NCBI GenBank assembly: GCA_035517655.1
Contig: DATIYJ010000007.1
Coordinates: forward strand, 1 to 33,978
Direction: 5' to 3'
DNA from: Nitrospiria bacterium
GTDB taxonomy: Bacteria; Nitrospirota; Nitrospiria; JACQBZ01
Length of the DNA: 33,978 nt
Each line of letters begins with the position of its first letter. Position 1 is the stretch's first letter. The notes below the pieces were generated by a model. It saw only the letters and a list, made by a program, of their open reading frames with translations, did not search any database and was not told the DNA's origin. Made by a program: the position numbers and the translations under genes. This document shows positions 16,771 to 24,245 of this stretch, piece by piece.

Positions 16771-17501
16771 TAGAAGATGCGGCTGTCGAGATTAAAGACT
16801 TGCCCGGATACGCCGGTCATCCTGGATAAACAATAAACGAACTCGGCGACGTCGGTGATCGGCGGGGAATGACCCAACAGATTCTGTCCGGCCAGCTCTT
16901 CGCGCTGTTGCTTCGATAGATCCGTTGTCATGGCTGTGGATTGGACACCCGGAAGAACGACGTTCAAGCGGATATTGTAGGGTCCCCATTCGGCGGCGGC
17001 GGACCGGATGAGTCCGATCAATCCAGCTTTTGCCGAGGCATAATTGGCCTGTCCCGCTCTTCCGTGGATGCCGGCGATCGAGCCGATCGCAATGACGTGC
17101 CCGTTTTGTTGTCGAATGAACAGCGCACCGGCCGCTTTTAAGCTGTTCCAGATGCCGGTCAGATTGGTTGTTAGGACGGAGTCCCACGCTTCTTCGTCGG
17201 TTCGAAGGAGCAGGCCGTCTCTTCGGACGGCCGCATTGGCCACCAGCAGGTCCAAGCCTCCCCATCGGGTCCGTGCCGTTTCGATCAACGATTCCATCTC
17301 GGCCAGGGATCGAACGTCGGCCTGATGCACAATCGATTCCGAGCCGAGCCGTTCCAGATCGCCGGCCAGCTTTGTCGCAGCCTCCTTGTTTTGATGAAAG
17401 TGGATGACGATTCGACATCCGGAAATTCCAAACCTCAGCGCCATCGCTCGCCCCAAACCTCCGCTCGCGCCGGTGATCAAAATCACACGTCGGTCCCGCA
17501 T
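16770..17501 (-). CDS. FabG-like short-chain dehydrogenase/reductase in the biotin operon
   Basis: This 243-residue NAD(P)H-dependent reductase has the classical SDR fold. The nucleotide-binding TGASGGLG is at 10-17, NAAVRRDG near 89-96, and the catalytic tetrad is Asn113, Ser141, Tyr154 and Lys158 (YASAK). It resembles 3-oxoacyl-ACP reductase FabG, with PGVQSTAMT after the sixth strand. It lies between bioF (3-base gap) and bioD (1-base overlap), so it is cotranscribed with both. This makes a role in forming the pimeloyl-thioester precursor of biotin likely, as the usual bioC/bioH genes are not next to it. That role is an inference, and a general FabG function is possible. The start MRDRRVILITGAS is normal for the family. 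Confidence 0.92.
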   Translation of the reverse strand: MRDRRVILITGASGGLGRAMALRFGISGCRIVIHFHQNKEAATKLAGDLERLGSESIVHQADVRSLAEMESLIETARTRWGGLDLLVANAAVRRDGLLLRTDEEAWDSVLTTNLTGIWNSLKAAGALFIRQQNGHVIAIGSIAGIHGRAGQANYASAKAGLIGLIRSAAAEWGPYNIRLNVVLPGVQSTAMTTDLSKQQREELAGQNLLGHSPPITDVAEFVYCLSRMTGVSGQVFNLDSRIF

Positions 17502-17504
17502 GGA

Positions 17505-18686
17505 TTAAAGAATCCTCAGTGAACGGGCGATCCGGCCGAGCGAGTCCAGCACGCGGTCGAGGTCTTCACGGGTATGCGAAGCCATGATCGTGGTGCGGAT
17601 ACGGCTGGTTCCCTTGGGAACGGTGGGGGGGCGGATCGCCGGGGCGAAAACCCCGGCCTCCAGAAGGCGCTGCGACACGGTCATGGCCGATCGGTCGTCG
17701 CCGATCATGATCGGAATAATCGGTGTCTCGCTGTTCAGAAGATCAAAACCAAGGGACTTCAATCCGTCCGCATAGTAGGCGCGATTTTGCCAGAGGCGTT
17801 CTCGACGTTCGGGTTCCTCCCTCAGCAGGTCGAATGCGGCCAGCGCCGCCGCGGCTGAGGCGGGAGGGAGGGCGGTTGTGTAGATGAACGTTTTGGCTTT
17901 ATTGATGAGATAATCGATCAAGACGCGGCTCCCGGCCACATAAGCCCCGAAACCGCCGAGGGCTTTGCCGAGCGTTCCCATCTGGAAAACCCTGCCGGGT
18001 TTGAGACCGAAATGCTCCAAAGTTCCCCGGCCTTCTTTCCCGATCACCCCCGTGGCATGCGCGTCGTCGACAAACACGGCGGCGCCGTGGCGTTCGGCCA
18101 GTTCGACGAGGTTGGGTAACGGAGCGATATCGCCGTCCATGCTGAAGACGCCGTCTGTCACAATAAGGGTCGGTTGATCCGCCGGTCTTTTAGCCAACAT
18201 CCGCTCGAGTTGATCCAGATCGCCGTGTTCGAAAACGCGGAAGCGACAACCGCTCATGCGGCAGCCGTCGATCAGGCTCGCATGGCATAACCGGTCCGCG
18301 ATCAGAAGACCTTGCGAAGGGATCAGGCAGGATAAGACCCCCAGATTAGCCATATAGCCCGTGCTGAAGACCAGTGCGGATTCCGTTTGTTTAAACTGCG
18401 CGATCCGCTCTTCCAGGGCCTCATGGGGGGGGGCATTTCCAGAAATCAATCGGGAGGCCCCGCTTCCGAATCCATACTGTCGGATGGCGGTGATTGCGGC
18501 CTCTTTGATACGAGGGTGGTCGGCCAGACCCAAATAGTTGTTCGAGGAAAGAAGGATGACGGATCGGCCCTCGATCATCACGCGCCCGGGATGACCGTGC
18601 GGATCCGGCTCCACCCGCCGCAGGCAACGGAATAGTCCGTTTGCGTGAAGCCGTTCAATCGCATCTTGATGAAAGTGAAAGTCCAT
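17505..18686 (-). CDS. bioF: 8-amino-7-oxononanoate synthase BioF
   Basis: This PLP enzyme condenses pimeloyl-ACP or -CoA with L-alanine, the first committed ring-forming step of biotin synthesis. It has 393 residues. Diagnostic segments are SSNNYLGLADHP (47-58), GSGASRLISGN (74-84), VDDAHATGVIGKEGRG (206-221) and GTLGKALGGFGAYVAGS, with PLP Lys241. The C-terminus has IRPPTVPKGTSRIRTTIMASHT, which binds the substrate carboxylate in this family. The ATG at 18686 has no Shine-Dalgarno sequence. A promoter at 18702-18730 would leave only about a 9-base leader, so the messenger may be almost leaderless. Other alpha-oxoamine synthases (such as KBL) are excluded mainly by the bioD neighbour. Confidence 0.94.
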   Translation of the reverse strand: MDFHFHQDAIERLHANGLFRCLRRVEPDPHGHPGRVMIEGRSVILLSSNNYLGLADHPRIKEAAITAIRQYGFGSGASRLISGNAPPHEALEERIAQFKQTESALVFSTGYMANLGVLSCLIPSQGLLIADRLCHASLIDGCRMSGCRFRVFEHGDLDQLERMLAKRPADQPTLIVTDGVFSMDGDIAPLPNLVELAERHGAAVFVDDAHATGVIGKEGRGTLEHFGLKPGRVFQMGTLGKALGGFGAYVAGSRVLIDYLINKAKTFIYTTALPPASAAAALAAFDLLREEPERRERLWQNRAYYADGLKSLGFDLLNSETPIIPIMIGDDRSAMTVSQRLLEAGVFAPAIRPPTVPKGTSRIRTTIMASHTREDLDRVLDSLGRIARSLRIL

Positions 18687-18701
18687 TGCGGTCAGGGTAT
18701 C

Positions 18702-18730
18702 AGCATATACCGCGACTCTTTTTGTGTCAA
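18702..18730 (-). promoter_or_regulatory. Candidate promoter of bioF operon
   Basis: On the minus strand, TTGACA (18730-18725), 17 bases, then TATGCT (18707-18702). The -35 box is perfect and the -10 box matches four of six bases. An alternative TATATG with a 15-base spacer is weaker in geometry. Confidence 0.5.
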
Positions 18731-18735
18731 CACAA
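18722..18735. promoter_or_regulatory. Candidate operator in bioF/TPR divergent region
   Basis: TTGTGT-CA-ACACAA is a perfect 6-bp inverted repeat. It overlaps the bioF -35 box and ends 5 bases before the -35 box of the divergent TPR gene. It does not match the spaced BirA operator, BioR (TTATNNATAA-like) or BioQ patterns known to me. Confidence 0.45.
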
Positions 18736-18740
18736 GGCCT

Positions 18741-18769
18741 TTGACTTTTCCGCTCATTTAGGCTATAAC
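18741..18769 (+). promoter_or_regulatory. Promoter of the TPR membrane protein gene
   Basis: TTGACT at 18741-18746, a 17-base spacer and TATAAC at 18764-18769. It lies about 30 bases before the ATG at 18800. Confidence 0.72.
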
Positions 18770-18799
18770 TACTCCGCTTTTAAATTAAGCAGAGGGAGT

Positions 18800-19648
18800 A
18801 TGGCCTACAAGATTCGGGTTGCGAGCAGAAAACAGCAATTAAAAAAACCGGATGAGTTTATCGGCACGGTGGATTGGCTGGGCGAGCAAATTCGAAAGCA
18901 TGCCGGACTTGTCTGGGCGATATTCGTCGTTGCGGTGGTCATTGCTGCGGGTATCGGAGTTTTTTGGTATTACCAACACCAGCAGGAGATGCACGCCTTG
19001 GCCCTGGAGTTTCAAGGCTCGGAATATTACCGACAGCAACCTCCTGCGGGTGAAAAGACGACGACCGCATCGAAAGAGGAAAATTACAAAAAAGCCATAG
19101 AGCAGTATCAGAAAACGATTCAAGACTATCCGGGAACCCCGTCCGCTTTTATCGCACAGCTTTACATTGGCAATACGTATATGGAGCTTAACGATTTTGA
19201 CTCGGCCGTGTCGGCCTATCGGTCGTTTCTTGAAAAAGAACCGAAAAACGATATTTGGGCGGGATTAGCTTATCAACGATTGGGGTACGCCTTTCTGGCT
19301 AAAAATGATTTCGAGGAAGCCCAGAAGGCGTTTGAGTCGGTCGGTCATCTTACGGGGGCTCTGAACAAGGACCAAGCCGACTACGAATTGGGCCGTATAA
19401 ATGAAACCCTCGGCAAAAAGGAGGAGGCGATCAAACGGTATCAGGAAATTACCCGGCAGTTCTCGGATTCATTATTTCTGGCGGAGGCCCAGAGGCGCCT
19501 GACCGCTCTGGGTGTTACCGAAGTCAAGCCGGAACCAACCAAGAATCCGGTGATCATGTCGCCCTCGAACAAACCAATAACCGTTGTTCCAACGCCTCAG
19601 CAGAAACCGGCTCAGAAGGGGCCGTCGACACCGACGGAAAAGAAATAG
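18800..19648 (+). CDS. Membrane-anchored TPR protein (YfgM-like)
   Basis: This 282-residue protein has an ATG at 18800 directly after AGAGGGAG. An open frame extends upstream to 18641 but across bioF and its promoter, so it is rejected. A basic cytoplasmic N-terminus (residues 1-35) is followed by one transmembrane helix at 37-57 (LVWAIFVVAVVIAAGIGVFWY). The periplasmic part has TPR-like repeats with YKKAIEQYQKTIQDYPGTPSAFIAQLYIGNTYMELNDFDSAVSAYRSFLEKEP and further units ending in AEAQRRLTALG. A Pro/Thr/Lys-rich tail of about 45 residues ends the protein. The layout matches YfgM/tetratricopeptide-like periplasmic chaperones associated with SecYEG. That function is not proven here, as TPR proteins are versatile. 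It converges with the MltD-like gene, leaving an 8-base gap. Confidence 0.85.
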   Translation: MAYKIRVASRKQQLKKPDEFIGTVDWLGEQIRKHAGLVWAIFVVAVVIAAGIGVFWYYQHQQEMHALALEFQGSEYYRQQPPAGEKTTTASKEENYKKAIEQYQKTIQDYPGTPSAFIAQLYIGNTYMELNDFDSAVSAYRSFLEKEPKNDIWAGLAYQRLGYAFLAKNDFEEAQKAFESVGHLTGALNKDQADYELGRINETLGKKEEAIKRYQEITRQFSDSLFLAEAQRRLTALGVTEVKPEPTKNPVIMSPSNKPITVVPTPQQKPAQKGPSTPTEKK

Positions 19649-19656
19649 ACGGTGAG

Positions 19657-21369
19657 TTATAGGTCTTTGGACTGGAATCCGAGAACCAACTGATCCCCGG
19701 GTCGAATCTTACTATGTCTGCCCAACCCGTTGAAACGCTTTAGATCCTGAATCCTGACATTAAAACTCTTCGAGATATCCCAAAGCGTGTCCCCATCCTT
19801 GACGCGGTACAAAATTTTCCCTGTGTCGTCGCCGGAAGGCGACCGATCCTGTTTCTCCAGGGAGGCCATCTCGATGGGAGGCCTCTTCGGAGCCGACCTT
19901 ATCTTGGAGCGACGATGATTCATCGCGGTCATCGGACGGGATTCAGGCTCGCGGGGAACAACCCGGAGTTTCGGGATGAACAAAAGGTCTCCCTGGTGCA
20001 GCAATTGTCCCGGAGCAAGATGATTAATTTCTCGGAGAAGTGCAACCGATGTCCCGAATCGCTTGGCGATGATGCTCAGTGTGTCGTTCCTGCGGATGTT
20101 GTAGTGCGTTCCGATGATCTTGCGTTCATCCGGGATTTGAGCGTAAGCGTCCGCAAAGGTCTGTTGTAGGCCTACCGGAAGCCTCAGGGGATATTGATCC
20201 AAGTACGGAGGCGTCAGTTCTGTCCGCAACTCGGGATTCAACTCCTTGAGATCTTCATAACTGATCCCCGCGGCTTGAGCCATGACGCGAAGATCGGCCG
20301 AGCCGGGTACCGAAACGGTATCAAATTTGAGGGGTTCATGATAGTCCAAGGTGAATCCGTACTTTTCAGGGTTTTTTGCGATGATCGTTGCGGCCATGAA
20401 TTTCGGAACATACCCCTTCGTTTCCCGACGGATATATCGGGTCGATCGCAAATCCCAGAAGTCGTCGGCCTTCGCTCTGACTAAGGCCCGTTGAATTTTT
20501 TTCTCCCCGGCGTTGTAACCGGCCATAGCCAGAGGCCAGGATCCAAACCGATCGTAGAGATCTTTGAAATATCGGGCCGCCGCGTGGGTTGATTTGATCG
20601 GGTCGCGTCGCTCGTCGACCCAGTTGTCGATCCGGAGGCCGTACAGTCGACCGGTTCCTTTAATGAACTGCCAGGGTCCGACCGCCCGTGAGCGGGAGTA
20701 GGCATAGGGATTGAAACCGCTTTCAATCAGGGCGACAAACACCAGGTCTTCCGGGAGACCCTGTTCCTTGAAAATTTGACGCATGACCGGGATGTACCGT
20801 CCTGAACGCTCCAGCCACAATTTAAACTTATCCCGGATTTCGGTTTGGAAATATTCGATATAATCCTCTACGCTTTCGTTTCGCACAATCGGCACGTCGT
20901 AGGTGGCTTCCTCGACATCGGATTCGGTCGTCGTTTCACTTGAAGATCCATCCAAGGAATCGTTCGCGGGTTCGCCATACGCGACATTCTGTGATGTTTC
21001 CGGTTGTGCCGCTACCCGAGAATCGTCGACGGAAGGTGTTTGATTTGGAGACAAGTTTGTGTCGGGGTTTGTGACTTGTGTGCCGGGAGTCGTGGTCTCG
21101 GTCGCTGGGGATGGGTCCATCGGAGGGGAAGAACGATTGACATCCGCCTGGTTGTTTTTTGATTCAACTCTAGCCGGGCCGGCGTGCGATTTCGGCGTGA
21201 CCTCCGATGCTTCCGTTCTTTCCGGAGTTGTGGGTGCAAACCCGGTCGGTGAGAATGACGGCTTGGTTGACAGGTGTGCCTTCTTTTCATTATTGTAAGG
21301 GCTGCTGCAGGAAACGAGAATCAGCAAGCAAAGCAACCAGAGGAATTGTTTGGGAAGCAGCCGGATCAT
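19657..21369 (-). CDS. mltD: MltD-like membrane-bound lytic murein transglycosylase, lipoprotein with two LysM domains
   Basis: This enzyme cleaves peptidoglycan glycan strands to 1,6-anhydro-muropeptides. ATG 21369 is chosen because AAGGCGGG precedes it and it begins a lipoprotein signal with lipobox LVSC (Cys21); an upstream ATG at 21411 would add 14 residues without improving this. The protein has 570 residues. A low-complexity Ser/Thr/Pro linker spans about 25-155. The SLT family 1 catalytic domain is at about 190-335, with FVALIESGFNPYAYSRS (catalytic Glu216), AVGPWQFI and MAGYNAGEKKI. LysM domains lie at about 422-466 (YNIRRNDTLSIIAKRFGTS) and 521-565 (YRVKDGDTLWDISKSFNV). This order matches MltD. 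Two candidate promoters lie upstream. Confidence 0.92.
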   Translation of the reverse strand: MIRLLPKQFLWLLCLLILVSCSSPYNNEKKAHLSTKPSFSPTGFAPTTPERTEASEVTPKSHAGPARVESKNNQADVNRSSPPMDPSPATETTTPGTQVTNPDTNLSPNQTPSVDDSRVAAQPETSQNVAYGEPANDSLDGSSSETTTESDVEEATYDVPIVRNESVEDYIEYFQTEIRDKFKLWLERSGRYIPVMRQIFKEQGLPEDLVFVALIESGFNPYAYSRSRAVGPWQFIKGTGRLYGLRIDNWVDERRDPIKSTHAAARYFKDLYDRFGSWPLAMAGYNAGEKKIQRALVRAKADDFWDLRSTRYIRRETKGYVPKFMAATIIAKNPEKYGFTLDYHEPLKFDTVSVPGSADLRVMAQAAGISYEDLKELNPELRTELTPPYLDQYPLRLPVGLQQTFADAYAQIPDERKIIGTHYNIRRNDTLSIIAKRFGTSVALLREINHLAPGQLLHQGDLLFIPKLRVVPREPESRPMTAMNHRRSKIRSAPKRPPIEMASLEKQDRSPSGDDTGKILYRVKDGDTLWDISKSFNVRIQDLKRFNGLGRHSKIRPGDQLVLGFQSKDL

Positions 21370-21448
21370 ATCCCGCCTTTCCGTTATGGGCCATCTGAAG
21401 TTGATGTTCAAAGTTTAAATCAGCCGTCGGCCATTTCGAAAATGCCCT

Positions 21449-21477
21449 ATCCTACATGCTCTATTACCCGATGTCAA
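21449..21477 (-). promoter_or_regulatory. Proximal promoter of the mltD-like gene
   Basis: Minus strand: TTGACA (21477-21472), a 17-base spacer and TAGGAT (21454-21449). The expected leader is about 70 bases. Confidence 0.62.
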
Positions 21478-21531
21478 GAATTTTACTCACTTTATCCGCC
21501 GGGTGTCTTCAGGGGGGTATACTAGTACTTA

Positions 21532-21559
21532 ATGATACCTGATTTTTATGGATTGTCAA
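21532..21559 (-). promoter_or_regulatory. Distal promoter of the mltD-like gene
   Basis: Minus strand: TTGACA (21559-21554), a 16-base spacer and TATCAT (21537-21532). It lies just downstream of the lipM stop codon and about 80 bases upstream of the proximal promoter. Confidence 0.6.
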
Positions 21560-21573
21560 ATGAAACAGAGAGG

Positions 21574-22386
21574 TTATCCAAGCCGGTTCCATGCATGATC
21601 GGCATATCTTGTTCCGGCGAGGTGATGGGCCCGTTCCAATTCCTGGTCGGTCAGACCAGCCGGCTCAAGTTGAATGGCCAGCGCTTTCTCGAATCCGCTT
21701 GCGATCCGGTTTGCAACGGTTTTTGGATGAACATGCGTCGAAAGCAGATTATAAAGTCCGCCGATGCGGTTTCGACCCTCTTCGATCATCCTGGCCCGCT
21801 GGGCCTGATCCGGAAAACGAAACAGTTTATAGTAAAACACCGGATCGAAATCGAGAAGCAGAGAGCCTTGCTGAAGCATCCCATCCTTCCATCGACGTTG
21901 TGCACTGCCGATGATTTTCCGGCCGTTGCAGATGATTTCATACCAGGAGGCGGACATAAAACAAATGGGCGAGCGGCCCATATTGCGGACGGGGGATCGA
22001 ACGGGTTCGGCATGCAGACCCAATTGATGGAGCCCTTCAATCAGACCGCGGCTAATGGCTAAGAATGTTCCACGGATGGTGTTTGGGAGCTCCGGAACAT
22101 AAGCCCGGGAAGCTACGGAGTAGGTCAGGTCGTGTCCGTGCAGCACCGCCCTTCCCCCGGTCATCCGCCGGATAACCGCTATCTTTTCCGTCTGGCAAAC
22201 GGTCTCATCGATATCGCGGTCGACCTTTTGAAAATAACCGATGGTTAGTGCCGGGCGCGCCCAGCGATAGAGACGAAGCGTGGGAGGAGAGAGTCCCTGT
22301 CGGCAGGACTCCGCGATCGCTTCATCGACCGCCATATTCCAGGCGGCTTCACCCGGATCATCTTCGACGAGTCGCCATTGATTCAC
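21574..22386 (-). CDS. lipM: Octanoyltransferase / lipoate-protein ligase family protein, LipM-type
   Basis: This BPL/LplA/LipB-fold enzyme likely transfers octanoate from octanoyl-ACP to a lipoyl domain such as GcvH. The start is taken as GTG 22386, preceded by AGGA with 7-base spacing and giving MNQWRLVEDDPGEAAWNMAV, which aligns with LipM proteins; GTG 22407 would add 7 residues. The protein has 270 residues, close to B. subtilis LipM (278). Features are RRMTGGRAVLH (73-83), LTYSV (87-91) and SPICFMSASWYEI with Cys142 at the LipM nucleophile position. GRKIIGSAQRR follows, then LLLDFD and the terminal ELERAHHLAGTRYADHAWN. The cysteine favours LipM over an ATP-using lipoate ligase, but LplA activity cannot be excluded. 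It is divergent from the DUF6982-like gene. Confidence 0.82.
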   Translation of the reverse strand: MNQWRLVEDDPGEAAWNMAVDEAIAESCRQGLSPPTLRLYRWARPALTIGYFQKVDRDIDETVCQTEKIAVIRRMTGGRAVLHGHDLTYSVASRAYVPELPNTIRGTFLAISRGLIEGLHQLGLHAEPVRSPVRNMGRSPICFMSASWYEIICNGRKIIGSAQRRWKDGMLQQGSLLLDFDPVFYYKLFRFPDQAQRARMIEEGRNRIGGLYNLLSTHVHPKTVANRIASGFEKALAIQLEPAGLTDQELERAHHLAGTRYADHAWNRLG

Positions 22387-22455
22387 TGGCTGTTCCTGAT
22401 CACTCACTGTTGTTTCGACGAACTCTAGTCTTGTTGATGTTTCTGTTGCGGCAAT

Positions 22456-22484
22456 ATTGTATAATACAACTTCATCGACTGCAA
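22456..22484 (-). promoter_or_regulatory. Candidate promoter of lipM
   Basis: Minus strand: TTGCAG (22484-22479), a 17-base spacer and TACAAT (22461-22456). The -10 box matches five of six bases. It overlaps the divergent -10 box. Confidence 0.5.
22457..22469. promoter_or_regulatory. Candidate operator over divergent -10 boxes (lipM / DUF6982-like)
   Basis: TTGTAT-A-ATACAA is a perfect 6-bp inverted repeat. It covers the TATAAT at 22460-22465 for the plus-strand gene and the TACAAT of lipM. The plus-strand promoter has a perfect -10 but no clear -35, which suggests that it may depend on an activator. Confidence 0.4.
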
Positions 22485-22493
22485 GGGGCGTTC

Positions 22494-22874
22494 GTGAAGC
22501 TTTCAAATCGGGTGGTGGTGCGTTTTCTGACCGGTGCGACGCTGGAGGGTGAACTTTTACGGTTTGACCCGGCCGCCAAACGATTAAAACTACAAACAGC
22601 CTCCGACGTTCACGACATCGACTGTTCCGTTTTGAAAGCGATCTTTTTTCTCCGTCCGCCTGATGCGGAGCCGCTCTCCGAATCGCTCTTGATGCCCGCC
22701 GGGAAAAAAGTCCGCGTGCGCTTCGCCGATGGCGAGGAAATTGCGGGATACACATACGGTCTTCGTCCACTGGAAGACGGATTCTACCTTTTCCCAATCA
22801 ACCGGAACGACCGCAACGAACGGATTTTTGTGATTAAAAAAAATGCCATTCAAATACGTACGGAGGAGAAATAA
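22494..22874 (+). CDS. Small DUF6982-like protein
   Basis: This 126-residue soluble protein starts at GTG 22494, preceded by AAGGGG with a 5-base gap. An open frame continues upstream to 22248 through the lipM gene and is rejected. Two similar beta-rich repeats are visible: VVVRFLTGATLEGELLRFDPAAKRLKLQT (about 8-36) and VRVRFADGEEIAGYTYGLRPLEDGFYLFP (about 71-99), each followed by a strand (LKAIFFLRP; RIFVIKKNAIQI). This resembles the DUF6982 pattern, a two-lobed Sm/SH3-like arrangement, from memory only. The function is unknown. It shares a divergent control region with lipM and precedes the aminotransferase promoter by about 50 bases. Confidence 0.75.
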   Translation: MKLSNRVVVRFLTGATLEGELLRFDPAAKRLKLQTASDVHDIDCSVLKAIFFLRPPDAEPLSESLLMPAGKKVRVRFADGEEIAGYTYGLRPLEDGFYLFPINRNDRNERIFVIKKNAIQIRTEEK

Positions 22875-22921
22875 GCCGGTTTTGTATCGGGGAAGTGAAT
22901 TCAACAACGGTTGTTCGTGAC

Positions 22922-22950
22922 TTGACAAGAGGGGATGGTTGTGTTAGCGT
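22922..22950 (+). promoter_or_regulatory. Candidate promoter of the aminotransferase-serA genes
   Basis: TTGACA at 22922-22927, a 17-base spacer and TAGCGT at 22945-22950. The -35 box is perfect and the -10 box weak. The resulting leader is about 120 bases and contains a hairpin. Confidence 0.5.
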
Positions 22951-22999
22951 AACCACGGTTTTGTGAGTCCGAAAATCGGGCTTGTGGAACTCCCTGAAA

Positions 23000-23038
23000 G
23001 CTCCTGTGCGGGTAGAGAGATCTGTGCCCTGCAGGAGC
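23000..23038 (+). promoter_or_regulatory. Structured leader hairpin upstream of the aminotransferase gene
   Basis: GCTCCTG (23000-23006) pairs with CAGGAGC (23032-23038), and GGG (23010-23012) can pair with CCC (23027-23029) across small internal loops. It ends about 20 bases before the GAGGAG ribosome binding site. There is no T-run directly after the stem. It could be a riboregulator or a stability element. It does not match any riboswitch class I know. Confidence 0.4.
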
Positions 23039-23073
23039 ATCAATTATTCTTTATCCCGAGGAGATTGACGGTT

Positions 23074-24216
23074 ATGCGAAAGCGTTATCTTTTGGCTCCC
23101 GGCCCCACGCCGGTTCCTCCCGAGATACTCCTGGCCATGGCCCAACCTATTTTGCATCACCGTGCGCCTGAATTCGCCGAGCTGTTGGGCCACGTAAGAG
23201 AGGATTTGAAATGGCTGTTCCAGACTCAACAGGATGTGATCACTCTGGTTTCAACCGGCACCGGAGGGATGGAAAGCGCCGTGTCCAATTTCTTGTCGCC
23301 GGGTGATAAGGCGATTGTGATCAACGGCGGGAAGTTCGGCGAACGTTGGTTGAAGCTCTGTCAAGTGTACGGGGTCAAAGTGGAAGAGATCAAGGTCGAA
23401 TGGGGCTATGCGGTCGATCCACAGCAGGTGGCTCAGGCCTTGAAGAAAGACCCTGCCATTAGGGCAGTGTATGTCCAAGCCAGCGAATCTTCCACCGGCG
23501 TGGCGCACGATGTGAAGGCATTGGGTCAAATCGTCAAACCGCTCGCGGAGACGATCTTGGTCGTGGATGCCGTTAGCGCGATGGGGGTGTTTGATCTGCA
23601 GACCGATTCGTGGGGTCTGGATGTGGTGGCGACGGGTTCGCAGAAGGCCTTGATGCTACCGCCCGGTCTCGCCTTCGTCAGCGTCAGCGAAAAGGCCTGG
23701 CGGATGAGCGAAAAAGCGAAGAACAGCAAATTTTATTTTAATCTGAAAAAAGAGCGTGAGAGTCAGTCAAAAAACCAGACGGCATACACCGCCGCGGTGT
23801 CCTTGATTGTCGGACTGCATGAGGTGCTCAAACAACTGAAGGCCGAAGGCCTAGCGAACATTTTCGCGCGTCATAAGCAGTTGGCTCATGCGATGCGGCA
23901 GGCCATGTTGGCGGCCGGCCTGACCCTGTTTCCCAAGCAGTCGCCCAGCGACGCTCTAACGGCCGTCAATGCGCCGGAGGGGGTGGACGGGCAGGCGGTG
24001 TACAAAACCTTGCGCGAGAAATACGGGATCACGGCGGCCGGAGGACAGGATCACCTCAAAGGGAAGATTTTCCGGATCGCCCATATGGGTTATGCCGATC
24101 TCTTTGACGTGATTATTGCGGTGTCGGCGGTCGAGATGGTGATCAAGGGTTTGGGCTATCCGGTAAAAATGGGCGAGGGGGTTCGGACAGCCGAAGAGCT
24201 CTTGATGAAAAAATAG
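23074..24216 (+). CDS. Class V PLP aminotransferase (serine/alanine-glyoxylate type; candidate phosphoserine aminotransferase)
   Basis: This PLP enzyme has 380 residues from ATG 23074, with GAGGAG about 10 bases upstream. It begins RKRYLLAPGPTPVPPEILLAM, typical of the alanine/serine-glyoxylate aminotransferase group. STGTGGMESAV (60-70) binds the cofactor phosphate, and VVDAVSAMG and DVVATGSQKALMLPPG with PLP Lys191 follow. It is followed 29 bases later by serA. In several lineages such AGT-like class V enzymes replace SerC as phosphoserine aminotransferase, so a role in serine synthesis is likely. Serine-glyoxylate transamination for C1 metabolism is the main alternative, and the sequence alone does not decide. 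Confidence 0.88.
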   Translation: MRKRYLLAPGPTPVPPEILLAMAQPILHHRAPEFAELLGHVREDLKWLFQTQQDVITLVSTGTGGMESAVSNFLSPGDKAIVINGGKFGERWLKLCQVYGVKVEEIKVEWGYAVDPQQVAQALKKDPAIRAVYVQASESSTGVAHDVKALGQIVKPLAETILVVDAVSAMGVFDLQTDSWGLDVVATGSQKALMLPPGLAFVSVSEKAWRMSEKAKNSKFYFNLKKERESQSKNQTAYTAAVSLIVGLHEVLKQLKAEGLANIFARHKQLAHAMRQAMLAAGLTLFPKQSPSDALTAVNAPEGVDGQAVYKTLREKYGITAAGGQDHLKGKIFRIAHMGYADLFDVIIAVSAVEMVIKGLGYPVKMGEGVRTAEELLMKK

Positions 24217-24245
24217 AATCCATGTCAACCGAAGGAGAAAAGAAA

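Noticed and set aside
22407-22797. Extended N-terminus for the LipM-type protein
   Set aside because: The added sequence overlaps the divergent gene and both promoters, and the LipM alignment begins near the GTG at 22386.
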